Shown one piece after another: positions 19,629 to 27,927 of a DNA stretch of 64,000 bases. Within the stretch, counting starts at the first letter, position 1, and every line of letters starts with the position of its first letter. The notes under the pieces were generated by a model, which did no database searches, was not told the DNA's origin, and saw nothing but the letters and a program-made list of their open reading frames with translations. The position numbers were made by a program, and so were the translations under genes. Origin of the DNA: Brevundimonas intermedia (lineage in GTDB: Bacteria > Pseudomonadota > Alphaproteobacteria > Caulobacterales > Caulobacteraceae); NCBI RefSeq assembly GCF_004614235.1, contig NZ_SPVH01000006.1, positions 124,001 through 188,000 on the forward strand. The letters run 5' to 3'.

Positions 19629-20831
19629 ATGGCGCGTGATTATTACGAGGTTCTTGGCGTCGAACGCACGATCGACGCCCCTGGCCTGAAGGCCGCCTAC
19701 CGCAAGCTGGCGATGATCCATCACCCCGACCGCAACGGCGGTTCGGAAGAGTCGATGGCCCAGTTCAAGGAAATCTCCGAGGCCTATACGGTCCTGTCGG
19801 ACGAGCAGAAGCGGGCCGCCTACGACCGGTTCGGCCATGCGGGCGTGAACGGCGGCGCAGGTGGCGGCTTCGGCCAGGGCCAGCAGGGCTTTTCGGACAT
19901 CAACGACATCTTCTCGCAGGTGTTCGGCGATGCGTTCGGGGACGCGTTCGGCGGCCGTCAGCAGGGCCGGGGACAACAGGGCGGACCGCGTCGCGGCTCG
20001 GACCTGCGCTACGATCTGGAGATCACCCTGGAGCAGGCCTACAAGGGCGAGGACGTCGAGATCGACATTCCCTCGACCATGACGTGCGACACCTGCGAGG
20101 GATCCGGCGCCAAGCCGGGCACCAAGCCCGTCACCTGCACCACCTGCCAGGGCGCCGGTCGCGTGCGCCAGGCCAACGGCTTCTTCCAGGTCGAGCGCAC
20201 CTGCCCCCGCTGCCACGGCCAGGGCCAGATGATCGCCGATCCCTGCACGACCTGCCACGGTCACGGCCAGGTCCGCAAGAACCGCACCCTGAACCTCAAG
20301 ATCCCGGCCGGCGTCGACGACGGCTCGCGCATCCGCCTGTCGGGCGAGGGCGACGCCGGTCAGCGCGGCGGACCGCGCGGGGACCTGTATGTCTTCATCT
20401 CCGTGACGCCGCACGACCTGTTCGAACGCGACAATCTGGACCTGCTGGTCACCGTGCCCGTGCCGATGACGGTGGCGGCCCTGGGTGGCGAGATCGATGC
20501 GCCCTGCCTGGTGTCGGCCGCCTGCGACGGCAAGTGCAGGGCCGCCGTCACCGTTCCAGCCGGCGCCCAGACCGGCAAGACCGTCCGCATCAAGGGCAAG
20601 GGCATGCCCCATCTGAACGGCCGAAACCGGGGCGACCTGGTGGTCGAGCTGTTCGTCGAGACGCCCACCGATCTGACCGCGCGCCAGCGTGAGTTGCTGG
20701 AAGAGCTTGCCCTGTCGTTCGGCGAGGGGCAGAACCCTCGCAACTCCAGCTTCGCCGGAAAGGCGAAGCGCTTCTGGGCAGACATCCTGGGCAATCAGGA
20801 TGCGGACGGATCGAAAGAGAACGCGGTTTGA
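19629..20831 (+). CDS. dnaJ: co-chaperone DnaJ (Hsp40)
   Basis: J-domain protein that delivers clients to DnaK and stimulates its ATPase. The J domain begins MARDYYEVLGV with the HPD motif in IHHPDRNGG. A Gly/Phe-rich linker (GGFGQGQQGF) comes next, then four CxxCxGxG zinc repeats: CDTCEGSG, CTTCQGAG, CPRCHGQG and CTTCHGHG. The C-terminal peptide-binding domains complete a 400-residue protein. ATG 19629 is the clear start. Its final codons overlap the TTG of dapB by four bases, so dapB is translationally coupled to it. Confidence 0.97.
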   Translation: MARDYYEVLGVERTIDAPGLKAAYRKLAMIHHPDRNGGSEESMAQFKEISEAYTVLSDEQKRAAYDRFGHAGVNGGAGGGFGQGQQGFSDINDIFSQVFGDAFGDAFGGRQQGRGQQGGPRRGSDLRYDLEITLEQAYKGEDVEIDIPSTMTCDTCEGSGAKPGTKPVTCTTCQGAGRVRQANGFFQVERTCPRCHGQGQMIADPCTTCHGHGQVRKNRTLNLKIPAGVDDGSRIRLSGEGDAGQRGGPRGDLYVFISVTPHDLFERDNLDLLVTVPVPMTVAALGGEIDAPCLVSAACDGKCRAAVTVPAGAQTGKTVRIKGKGMPHLNGRNRGDLVVELFVETPTDLTARQRELLEELALSFGEGQNPRNSSFAGKAKRFWADILGNQDADGSKENAV

Positions 20832-21577
20832 GCGCAATCTTCCACGCCGGCATTTCCGGCTATCGCGGCCGGATGGGTCGCGCGGTTTCCCAAGTGCTGG
20901 ATGCACGCGAGGACGTGGTCGTCGCCGCCCGTTTCGACTGGGGCGAGACGGCCGACATCTCGCTGTGCGACGTGATCATCGACTTCTCGACCCCCGACGC
21001 CTCGGTCGCGCTGGCGCAGGCGGCGGCGGAACGCGGCGGTCCGGCCCTGGTCATCGGCTCGACCGGCTTCACGGCCGAGCAGGAGGCCGAGCTGATGAAG
21101 GCCGCCGAGAAGATCGCCATCGTGAAGAGCGGAAACTTCTCCTTGGGCGTGAACATCCTGATCGGCCTGGTCCAGCACGCCGCCCAGCGTCTGGACGCCC
21201 AGGACTGGGACATCGAGATCACCGAGGCCCACCACCGGCGCAAGGTGGATTCGCCGTCAGGCACCGCGCTGATGTTAGGCGAGGCGGCCGCCGAGGGCCG
21301 GTTCTCGGACCTGGCGGACCTTCAGTCCAAACCCTATGACGGGGTTCAGGGCGAGCGCGAGAGCGGCAAGATCGGTTTCTCCTCCATCCGCGCCGGGGGC
21401 ATCATCGGCGAACATACGGTGCTGTTCGCCTCCGAGGACGAGGTCCTGACCCTCAGCCACTCGGCCATTGATCGCAGCCTGTTCGCCAAGGGCGCCGTCG
21501 CCGCCGCCGCCTGGGTGCGAACACGCAAGACCGGCCTCTATGACATGCAGGACGTGCTGGGCTTCCGTCAGGCATGA
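20828..21577 (+). CDS. dapB: 4-hydroxy-tetrahydrodipicolinate reductase
   Basis: NAD(P)H-dependent reductase in the diaminopimelate/lysine pathway, supplying meso-DAP for peptidoglycan. The nucleotide-binding motif is GISGYRGRMGRAVSQ at residues 8-22, and the catalytic region is EAHHRRKVDSPSGTA with the usual His pair and Lys. The length of 249 residues is slightly short, as in other alphaproteobacteria. It starts with TTG overlapping the dnaJ stop (TTGA). Confidence 0.95.
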   Translation: MSAIFHAGISGYRGRMGRAVSQVLDAREDVVVAARFDWGETADISLCDVIIDFSTPDASVALAQAAAERGGPALVIGSTGFTAEQEAELMKAAEKIAIVKSGNFSLGVNILIGLVQHAAQRLDAQDWDIEITEAHHRRKVDSPSGTALMLGEAAAEGRFSDLADLQSKPYDGVQGERESGKIGFSSIRAGGIIGEHTVLFASEDEVLTLSHSAIDRSLFAKGAVAAAAWVRTRKTGLYDMQDVLGFRQA

Positions 21578-21694
21578 TGCCTGGGGCGCTGACGCGCCGC
21601 GCTATGTTCGCCCCCGGGTCCGATCTTGATCGGCCCGAGGACAGGCTCTGCGGTCGCTCTCGACTTGAGCGCGAGGAGTTTAGCCTCGTAGAAA
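21578..21694. other. intergenic gap between convergent dapB and dnaQ
   Basis: A 117-bp gap between genes whose ends face each other. It contains short GC-rich dyads but no stem with a T-run that I would call a terminator, and nothing resembling a tRNA. Confidence 0.35.
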
Positions 21695-22417
21695 TCAGGC
21701 CGCGTCTTCCTGCGCCGGCAGGCCGTAGGCCTCCCACAGCGAGCGATCCTTCAGCGCCTTGGCCAGGAAGGCGACATGGGCCGCCTGTTCCTCGGGCGTG
21801 GAGCGCAGCGCCAACGGGCGCGGACGCTGGCCATAGGCGGCGGTTTCCAGCGCGCCGCCGGGCCCGCGACCGACCGGGCCGGACGACAGGTCCAGCACCC
21901 GCTCCTTGCCGCCACGCAGTTCCAGATAGACTTCCGCCAGCAGACGGGCGTCGATCAGGGCGCCGTGCAGCGTGCGCTCGACAAGCGACACCTTGTAGCG
22001 TTTGCACAGGGCGTCCAGCGAGTTGGGCATGCCCGGAAACCGGGTCTGGGCCAGTTTCAGCGTGTCGATCCAGCGCGCCTCGCCCGTGATCGGCCGGCCG
22101 CACAGCTTGTACTCATGGTCGATGAAGTTGCGGTCAAAGGCCGCGTTGTGCGCGATCATCTGCGCGTCGCCGATGAATTCGATCAGATCGTCGGCGATCT
22201 CGGCGAACTTCGGCGCATCCTTGACCTTGTCGTCCGTGATGCCGTGGACCCGGATCGCATCGGGCGGGATCAGCCGCTCGGGATTGACGAAGCGGTGGAA
22301 GGTGCGGCCGGTCGGCAGCAGATCCTGAATCTCGATACAGCCGACCTCGATCAGTCGATCGCCCGTCTTGGGGTCGAAGCCGGTGGTCTCGGTATCCAGA
22401 ACGATTTCGCGCGCCAT
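21695..22417 (-). CDS. dnaQ: DNA polymerase III subunit epsilon (3'-5' proofreading exonuclease)
   Basis: DEDDh exonuclease that proofreads replication. Exo I is LDTETTGFDP at residues 7-16, Exo II is AHNAAFDRNFIDHE and Exo III is HGALIDARLLAEVYLEL with the catalytic His and Asp. The length of 240 residues is normal; the C-terminal tail that binds the alpha subunit is present. It is the last gene of the leftward run ppsR-maf-aroE-coaE-dnaQ and starts 24 bp after coaE. The same set flanks the origin in Caulobacter crescentus. Confidence 0.96.
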   Translation of the reverse strand: MAREIVLDTETTGFDPKTGDRLIEVGCIEIQDLLPTGRTFHRFVNPERLIPPDAIRVHGITDDKVKDAPKFAEIADDLIEFIGDAQMIAHNAAFDRNFIDHEYKLCGRPITGEARWIDTLKLAQTRFPGMPNSLDALCKRYKVSLVERTLHGALIDARLLAEVYLELRGGKERVLDLSSGPVGRGPGGALETAAYGQRPRPLALRSTPEEQAAHVAFLAKALKDRSLWEAYGLPAQEDAA

Positions 22418-22441
22418 GTCCCCTTAATGGAGACATTCGCC

Positions 22442-23074
22442 TCAGTGCGAAAGGCCAGCCGCGCCTTGCCGGGGAGATATCCACGACGGGTCCAGGACGG
22501 TTGCGACGATCGCCTCCACATCCGCTCGCGCCGCGTGGAGGCCACGGCCCGTGTCGATCACAAAATCTGCGCGGGCGCGCTTTTCGGCGTCTGGAATCTG
22601 ACGCGCGAGGATGGCGTCGAACCGTTCGCGCGTCATGCCGGGACGGGCCAGGACGCGCTCGGCCTGGATGGCGGGATCGGCGGTGACGACGACCACGGCG
22701 TCGACGGCCTTGTCGCCCCCCGTCTCGAACAGCAGGGGGATGTCGAGGACCGCCAACCCGGTTCCCGCAGCGCGCGCCGCCTCAAGATCCTCCGCCCGGC
22801 CTTGGGCGACCAGCGGATGGACGATGGTTTCCAGCCGACGAAAAGCGGTCTCGTCGCGGCCCAGCGCCTCGGCCAGGCGGGTTCTGTCCACGGCGCCATT
22901 GACGACCACGCCGGGGAAGGCCTCGCCCACCGGCTCGACCGCCGCGCCGCCAGGGGCATAGAGGCTGTGGACCGCGTCGTCGGCGTTCCAGACGACCGCG
23001 CCCAGTTCGGCGAACATGGCCGTCGTCGTCGACTTGCCCATGCCGATGGAGCCGGTGAGACCGAGCAGGATCAT
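22442..23074 (-). CDS. coaE: dephospho-CoA kinase
   Basis: Final enzyme of coenzyme A synthesis, phosphorylating dephospho-CoA. The P-loop [13 protein letters not shown] lies at residues 5-17, the substrate region [15 protein letters not shown] has the conserved D-D pair, and [13 protein letters not shown] is the lid-proximal motif. The length of 210 residues is typical. The ATG overlaps the aroE stop by four bases (ATGA), so translation is coupled. Confidence 0.96.
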   Translation of the reverse strand: MILLGLTGSIGMGKSTTTAMFAELGAVVWNADDAVHSLYAPGGAAVEPVGEAFPGVVVNGAVDRTRLAEALGRDETAFRRLETIVHPLVAQGRAEDLEAARAAGTGLAVLDIPLLFETGGDKAVDAVVVVTADPAIQAERVLARPGMTRERFDAILARQIPDAEKRARADFVIDTGRGLHAARADVEAIVATVLDPSWISPRQGAAGLSH

Positions 23075-23901
23075 GCCGTCTCGCCCAGATGCGCCATCAA
23101 CAGGGCGCGCAAGTCCAGCGGCGGAGGAGGGCGACGAAACAGGGCCTGGAACGACGGCGCCGCCTGGCCGATCAGCATGGCCAGACCATCCACCGTCGGC
23201 AATCCACGCGCCCGCGCCGCTGTCAGGAAGGGGGTGGCCAGCGGCTTGTAGGTCATGTCCATCACCACCGTGCCCGGCGCGATCAATGCGAAGTCGATTT
23301 CCGGCGAGACGCTGAGCGCATTGATGATCAGGGCCGCGCCGTCAAACGCCTCCGCCGCCGCCATGACCCGCACGGACGGTCCAAGGTCGTCAGCCAGGGC
23401 CTGGGCCCGTTCCGGCGACCGATTGACGATGCGAACCTCCGCCCCGGCCTCGACCAAGGCGCCCGACCCCGCGCGCGCCGCGCCGCCGGCGCCCAGCATG
23501 ACCACCGGGCGGCCGGCGACGTCCAGATCCGGCGCCTGCTCCTTCAGACCCCGCATCAGTCCGACGCCGTCGGAGCTGTCGGCGGATACGCGGCCGTCGT
23601 CGAAGGTCAGGATGTTGGCCGAGGACGTCAGCCGCGCCGCCGCCGTCGCCGTGTCGGCAAGGGCGAAGGCCTGTTCCTTGAAGGGCGCGGTGACGTTCAG
23701 GCCCATGATCAGCCCGGCGCGTCCCGCCGCGACCAAGGCCTCGAACCCGGCTGAATCGGCGGGGGCGAAGGGGACATAGGCGCCGTCGATGTCGCCGGCC
23801 GCCAGCCAGGCGTTGTGGATCACGGGGCTGAGCGAATGGGCCACCGGATTGCCGGCGATCCCGGCGACCATGGCCGCGCCCGTTATGCGGTGCGTGCTCA
23901 T
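23071..23901 (-). CDS. aroE: shikimate dehydrogenase (NADP+)
   Basis: Reduces 3-dehydroshikimate to shikimate in aromatic amino acid synthesis. The shikimate-binding [11 protein letters not shown] and the catalytic-lysine segment [11 protein letters not shown] are present at the N-terminus; NADP binds at [12 protein letters not shown] and NRSPERA. The C-terminal motif [15 protein letters not shown] is typical. The length of 276 residues is normal. It overlaps maf by four bases at its start and coaE by four bases at its end. Confidence 0.96.
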   Translation of the reverse strand: MSTHRITGAAMVAGIAGNPVAHSLSPVIHNAWLAAGDIDGAYVPFAPADSAGFEALVAAGRAGLIMGLNVTAPFKEQAFALADTATAAARLTSSANILTFDDGRVSADSSDGVGLMRGLKEQAPDLDVAGRPVVMLGAGGAARAGSGALVEAGAEVRIVNRSPERAQALADDLGPSVRVMAAAEAFDGAALIINALSVSPEIDFALIAPGTVVMDMTYKPLATPFLTAARARGLPTVDGLAMLIGQAAPSFQALFRRPPPPLDLRALLMAHLGETA

Positions 23902-24494
23902 GCCGCGATCACTCCCGCCCTCCTAAGCTCCGCCAGCACAGGCCAAAGGGGCAGGCCCAGGACGGTGAAATAGTCCCCGTCCACGGCCTCGAACAACTGC
24001 GACCCCAGACCCTCCAGCCGGTAGGAACCGACGCAGGACAGCAGGGCCTGACCCTCCGCCGCCAGATAGGCGTCGAGGAAGGCGTCGGAGAAATCGCGCA
24101 TCCGCATCTCGACCGTATCGACGCCGGACCAGACGATCTGGCCCTTGGTCGCCAGGGCGGCGCCGGAATGGAGCTGGTGCGACTTGCCGCGCATGGCTTT
24201 CAGCCGCTCGCGTACGGCATTCAGCGATTTCGCCTTCGACACCAGGCCGCCATCGAAGGCCAGGGTCTGGTCCGAGCCCAGCACCCAGGCGCTTTCGTCA
24301 TCGCGCGAGACGGCCAGGGCCTTGGCCTCGGCCAGGCGCACCGCCAGGGCCGCCGCATCCAGATCGCCGGACACGGCCTTGATCGCGTCTTCGTCCACGT
24401 TGGCGACCCGCACCTCGAAGGCGACGCCGGCGTTTTCCAGCATGGCGCGACGGGCGGCGCTCTTGGATGCGAGGATGAGACTTTCCGTTTTCAC
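23898..24494 (-). CDS. Maf family nucleotide pyrophosphatase
   Basis: House-cleaning nucleotide pyrophosphatase, possibly acting on dTTP/UTP or m7GTP. The family beginning LILASKSAARRAMLENAGV holds the ASxSxxR motif, followed by VLGSDQTLAFDG with the metal-binding Asp, then LSCVGSYRLEGLGSQLFEAVDGD near the end. In E. coli-type members the set E/R/S residues after the aspartate decide substrate; I cannot assign it here. I start at GTG 24494, which overlaps the ppsR stop (GTGA) and gives MKTESLILAS; the length is 198 residues. Confidence 0.92.
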   Translation of the reverse strand: MKTESLILASKSAARRAMLENAGVAFEVRVANVDEDAIKAVSGDLDAAALAVRLAEAKALAVSRDDESAWVLGSDQTLAFDGGLVSKAKSLNAVRERLKAMRGKSHQLHSGAALATKGQIVWSGVDTVEMRMRDFSDAFLDAYLAAEGQALLSCVGSYRLEGLGSQLFEAVDGDYFTVLGLPLWPVLAELRRAGVIAA

Positions 24495-25360
24495 CAGGTC
24501 GTCCCGATTTTGTGGTTGCGATGTTCGCTGAGCAGGTTGGTGATCGCGGCCGCCGTCTCTTCGACAGAGCGGCGGGTCACGTCGATGGTGGGCCAGCCGC
24601 GCCGTTCGAAGGCGCGCCGCGCCTTGATCGTCTCGTCGCGGACGGCGTCCTGGTCGGTGTAGTTGGACGACTGGTTGGCGTTCAGATTGTCGATGCGGTT
24701 GCGGCGGATCTGCACCAATCGGTCCGGCGACACCGTCAGGCCGATCACCAGCGGCTTCTTCAGCTTCGTCAGCCGCTCGCCGTCTTCCTGACCCGGCACC
24801 AGGGGCACGTTCGCCGCCCGGATGCCGCGGTGCGCCAGATAGATGCAGGTCGGGGTCTTGGATGTGCGGCTGACGCCGCACAGGACGACATCGGCGCCCT
24901 CCAGCTGCTCCAGCGACCCCTGGCCGTCGTCATAGGCCATGGCGAAGTCCAGCGCCGCGATCCGGTTGAAATAGTCGTGGTCAAGCGCGTGCTGAGCGCC
25001 GACACGGGTGGACAAGGCGGCGCCGAGATAGCGCGACATGGCGCCGACCAGGGGATCCAAGGCTCCGATCTGAGGCATGTCCAGCCGGCGGCACCCTTCC
25101 TCCAGCTGTTCGCGCAGCTCTCGATCCACCAGGGTGTGCAGAACGACGCCCGGCGCGGCCTCCACCTCCTGCAGCACCCGGTCCATCTGCTTGGCCGAGC
25201 GGACCAGGGCGTAGATGTGCTCGATGGGGATGACGCCGTCGAAGCGGGCCGTCACCGCCTTGGCCATGGCGTTCAGCGTCTCGCCGGTGGAATCCGACAC
25301 CAGATGCACATGGAAATAGGTGGCCAGACGGGCCGGTCCCGAAGGTCTCGCTGGGCTCAT
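24491..25360 (-). CDS. ppsR: pyruvate, water dikinase regulatory protein (kinase-pyrophosphorylase, DUF299)
   Basis: Bifunctional ADP-dependent kinase and Pi-dependent pyrophosphorylase that switches PEP synthase or pyruvate phosphate dikinase off and on. The P-loop-like GVSRTSKTPTCIYLA is the family hallmark. The N-terminal FHVHLVSDSTGETLNAMAKA and the C-terminal NYTDQDAVRDE also match. ATG 25360 gives 289 residues, the usual length. In Caulobacter crescentus the equivalent gene borders the chromosomal origin opposite hemE, as it does here. Its promoter must lie in the origin region. Confidence 0.93.
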   Translation of the reverse strand: MSPARPSGPARLATYFHVHLVSDSTGETLNAMAKAVTARFDGVIPIEHIYALVRSAKQMDRVLQEVEAAPGVVLHTLVDRELREQLEEGCRRLDMPQIGALDPLVGAMSRYLGAALSTRVGAQHALDHDYFNRIAALDFAMAYDDGQGSLEQLEGADVVLCGVSRTSKTPTCIYLAHRGIRAANVPLVPGQEDGERLTKLKKPLVIGLTVSPDRLVQIRRNRIDNLNANQSSNYTDQDAVRDETIKARRAFERRGWPTIDVTRRSVEETAAAITNLLSEHRNHKIGTTW

Positions 25361-25525
25361 GGGACTGTCGGTCTCCCTGTTGAAAGTTAGGGGACGGCGT
25401 TGGACCGTCGGGGCGCCGTTTTCCTTAGCCCCTCCTCGCCCGGCCCGCGAGCGGGGATGACGGTGGATGGCGGTCCCCATCCGAGGGCGGATCATCCCAA
25501 GGCGGAAAACCGGTTTCTCCATCGC

Positions 25526-25534
25526 TGTGGAAAA
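25526..25534 (-). promoter_or_regulatory. DnaA box
   Basis: On the minus strand this reads TTTTCCACA, matching the relaxed consensus TTWTNCACA with one difference from TTATCCACA. It lies three bases from the CtrA-like cluster. Confidence 0.6.
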
Positions 25535-25536
25535 TC

Positions 25537-25561
25537 CTAACGAAGGGTTAACGACGCTTAA
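25537..25561. promoter_or_regulatory. CtrA-like binding cluster
   Basis: CTAA-N7-TTAA (on the minus strand TTAA-N7-TTAG) at 25537-25551, sharing its TTAA with a second dyad TTAA-N6-TTAA at 25548-25561. CtrA consensus is TTAA-N7-TTAA. In Caulobacter, CtrA bound in the origin represses replication. Confidence 0.6.
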
Positions 25562-25600
25562 CCGTGCTCACAGGCGCAAGTCCCCGTAAACCCTTGCCTG

Positions 25601-25615
25601 TTAAGGTTTCGTTAG
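25601..25615 (+). promoter_or_regulatory. CtrA-like binding site
   Basis: TTAA-N7-TTAG, one base from the CtrA consensus. Its second half (TTCGTTAGG) is the same as that of the minus-strand site at 25537-25551, so the two sites face each other. Confidence 0.6.
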
Positions 25616-25752
25616 GGATTGTCCACCGGCGGGATTGTCGCCCATGGCGTCCCCGTTAAGGATGCGCGGGGCGTGGATATCCGCTTTTGTTCCGCCGGCT
25701 GTCCAGAAGTCATCCCCGCCATTCCACCGCCCTACCTGCCACTTCGAATCTT

Positions 25753-25772
25753 TTAATTCTTAATCTGATTAG
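25753..25772 (+). promoter_or_regulatory. AT-rich block with clustered TTAA half-sites, hemE promoter/unwinding region
   Basis: TTAA at 25753-25756 and 25760-25763, then TTAG at 25769-25772. This is the most AT-rich stretch in the origin region, 40-60 bp before hemE. It could be an unwinding element, a CtrA site, the hemE promoter, or several of these. Confidence 0.4.
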
Positions 25773-25810
25773 GGATTGAGAGCGGGGGGCTGTGACCTTA
25801 ATCGTCCAGC

Positions 25811-26869
25811 ATGACCGATCCGACCCAGAACGCCGATCAGACGCCCTTGATGATCCGGGCTCTCCGAGGAGAGACGTTGGAGCGTCCGCCGGTCTGGTTC
25901 ATGCGCCAGGCAGGGCGGTATCTGCCCGAATATCGCCGACTGCGGGCCGAAGCGCCCGACTTCATCGCCTTCTGCCTGAACCCCGAGATGGCGGCCGAGG
26001 CGACGCTTCAACCGATGCGGCGGTTCGGCTTCGATGCGGCCATCGTCTTCGCCGATATCCTGCTGATCCCTCGCGCCCTGGGCCAGAACGTCTGGTTCGA
26101 GACGGGGGAAGGGCCGCGTCTGGGCGAGATGCCCATTCCCGGTCGGATGGCCGAACTGGCTGCGGGAGCGGGCGAACATCTTTCGGCCGTGGGCGAGACC
26201 CTGTCGATCGTGCGCGCGGCGCTGGAGCCCGAACGGGCCTTGATCGGGTTCGCCGGCGCGCCCTGGACCGTGGCGACCTATATGCTGGACGGCGAACACC
26301 GCACCATCGGCAAGGGCGAACGCGCCCAGGCCCGCACCTATGCTTATGCCGATCCCAAGCGGGTGGACGAGACGCTTGAGGTGCTGGTCGAGGCCACGGC
26401 GCGGTATCTGAAGATGCAGGCGGACGCCGGCGCCCAGGTTCTGAAGATCTTCGAGAGCTGGGCGGAGGGCCTGCCGGACGACCTGTTCGAAAGACTGGTC
26501 CTGAAGCCCCACCAGGCGCTTGTGAAGCGCACGCGGGAGCTAGGCGTCACCGTGCCCCTGATCGGCTTCCCACGGGGCTCTGCGGCGCTTGCCGAGCGGT
26601 ATGCGCACGAGGTCGAGGTCGATGCCGTCGCCCTGGACACCGCCTGCCCGCTGGAGGTCGGAAAACGGGTGCAGCAGATCAAGCCGATTCAGGGCGCGCT
26701 GGACCCGCTGTTGTTGCGCGCCGGCGGCGACCTGCTGGACCGCCGCGTGGATCAGCTGATGGAGGCCTGGGGGCAGGGGCCGTGGATCTTCAACCTGGGC
26801 CATGGCATCCTGCCGGACGTGCCGATCGATCACGTCGAACAGGTTCTGAAACGGATCGGCGCCCAATGA
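25811..26869 (+). CDS. hemE: uroporphyrinogen decarboxylase
   Basis: Decarboxylates the four acetate groups of uroporphyrinogen III to give coproporphyrinogen III in haem synthesis. The signature WFMRQAGRYLPEYR lies at residues 28-41, and the second motif GFAGAPWTVATYMLDG is in the middle. The length of 352 residues is normal. It begins a haem operon hemE-hemH-hemJ with four-base overlaps (ATGA) at both junctions. Its promoter lies within the predicted origin, as in Caulobacter crescentus, where transcription of hemE and replication are linked. Confidence 0.97.
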   Translation: MTDPTQNADQTPLMIRALRGETLERPPVWFMRQAGRYLPEYRRLRAEAPDFIAFCLNPEMAAEATLQPMRRFGFDAAIVFADILLIPRALGQNVWFETGEGPRLGEMPIPGRMAELAAGAGEHLSAVGETLSIVRAALEPERALIGFAGAPWTVATYMLDGEHRTIGKGERAQARTYAYADPKRVDETLEVLVEATARYLKMQADAGAQVLKIFESWAEGLPDDLFERLVLKPHQALVKRTRELGVTVPLIGFPRGSAALAERYAHEVEVDAVALDTACPLEVGKRVQQIKPIQGALDPLLLRAGGDLLDRRVDQLMEAWGQGPWIFNLGHGILPDVPIDHVEQVLKRIGAQ

Positions 26870-27927
26870 CCGAAGCGACCCAAGGCCGCCGCATCGCGGT
26901 GGTGCTGTTCAATCTGGGCGGGCCGGACGATCAGGCCTCGGTCAAGCCGTTCCTGTTCAACCTGTTCAACGATCCGGCCATCATCGGCCTGCCGGGGATC
27001 GTGCGCACGCCGCTGGCCAAGCTGATTTCAAGCCGACGCGAGACCAGCGCCCAGGCCAACTATGCCCTGATGGGCGGGGGGTCGCCCCTGCTGCCGGAAA
27101 CCCGCCGTCAGGCCGGGGCGCTGGAGACGGTGCTGAACGCCCGGCTGTCGGGCGACACGGTGCGGGTCTTCATCGCCATGCGCTACTGGAACCCGCTGAC
27201 CGAGGAGACGGCCGCCGAGGTCGCCGCCTTCGGGCCGGACGAGGTGGTGCTGTTGCCGCTATACCCGCAGTTCTCGACCACGACGACGCAGTCTTCGCTC
27301 AAGGCTTGGAACGCCGCCTACAGCGGCTCGGGCGTCAGCCGCGCCGTTTGCTGCTATCCGGCCGCGGCGGGTTGGGTCGAGGCCCAGGCCCAGGCCATAG
27401 GCGAGAAGCTGGACGAGGCGGTGGGCCAGCCGGTGCGCGTGCTGTTCTCCGCCCACGGCATCCCCGAGAAGCTCGTGACCGGCAAGGGCGACCCCTATCA
27501 GGAGCAGATCGAGACGACGGTCGCCGCCGTGGTCGCGGCAATTGAGGCGCGTCGCGGACCGATCGACCACGCCATCTGCTATCAGAGCCGCGTGGGTCCG
27601 ATGAAATGGTTGGGCCCCTCGACGCCCGAGGCCATCGAAAAGGCGGCCAGGGACGGGGTGGGCGTGGTCATAACCCCCATCGCCTTCGTCTCCGAACATA
27701 TCGAGACCCTGGTCGAGCTGGATATCGAATACGGCGAATTGGCCCATGAAAAAGGGTCCAGTCCCTATTTGAGGGCGCCTGCGGTCGGGATCGAACCCCT
27801 GTTCATCGACGCCTTGGCCGAGGCGGCGGTCAGCGCACTGTCGCGCACCGGGGTCGCGCCCTTCGGTCAAGGCTGCAAGGCGGACTGGAAGGCCTGTCCG
27901 TATCGCAATGGGAGACAGGCGGCATGA
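26866..27927 (+). CDS. hemH: ferrochelatase
   Basis: Inserts ferrous iron into protoporphyrin IX, the last step of protohaem synthesis, at the inner face of the membrane. It begins RIAVVLFNLGGPDDQASVKPFLFNLF, the conserved N-terminus. FSAHGIPEKLVTGKGDPY carries the metal-binding His region, and CYQSRVGPMKWLGP and ITPIAFVSEHIETLVELDIEY follow, the latter with the second metal ligand E. The length of 353 residues fits. The ATG overlaps the hemE stop (ATGA). Confidence 0.97.
   Translation: MTEATQGRRIAVVLFNLGGPDDQASVKPFLFNLFNDPAIIGLPGIVRTPLAKLISSRRETSAQANYALMGGGSPLLPETRRQAGALETVLNARLSGDTVRVFIAMRYWNPLTEETAAEVAAFGPDEVVLLPLYPQFSTTTTQSSLKAWNAAYSGSGVSRAVCCYPAAAGWVEAQAQAIGEKLDEAVGQPVRVLFSAHGIPEKLVTGKGDPYQEQIETTVAAVVAAIEARRGPIDHAICYQSRVGPMKWLGPSTPEAIEKAARDGVGVVITPIAFVSEHIETLVELDIEYGELAHEKGSSPYLRAPAVGIEPLFIDALAEAAVSALSRTGVAPFGQGCKADWKACPYRNGRQAA

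Larger units (their letters stand above)
25361..25810. other. predicted chromosomal replication origin (oriC/Cori-like)
   Basis: A 450-bp gene-free region between divergent ppsR and hemE, the location of Cori in Caulobacter crescentus. It holds one good DnaA box (TTTTCCACA, minus strand, 25526-25534) and two weaker ones (about 25619-25627 and 25672-25680). It also has CtrA-like TTAA-N7-TTAG sites, an AT-rich block (25741-25780), one CcrM-type GANTC site (25746-25750), a 10-bp palindrome AAACCGGTTT (25507-25516), a 10-base direct repeat and an 11-base inverted repeat. Gene context and site content together make the call likely; function is inferred. Confidence 0.85.

Noticed and set aside
25394-25419. 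Terminator-like stem ACGGCG/CGCCGT followed by TTTT at the left edge of the origin
   Set aside because: The stem is only six pairs with a 14-base loop, and it would face away from the sense of ppsR; I do not call it a terminator.
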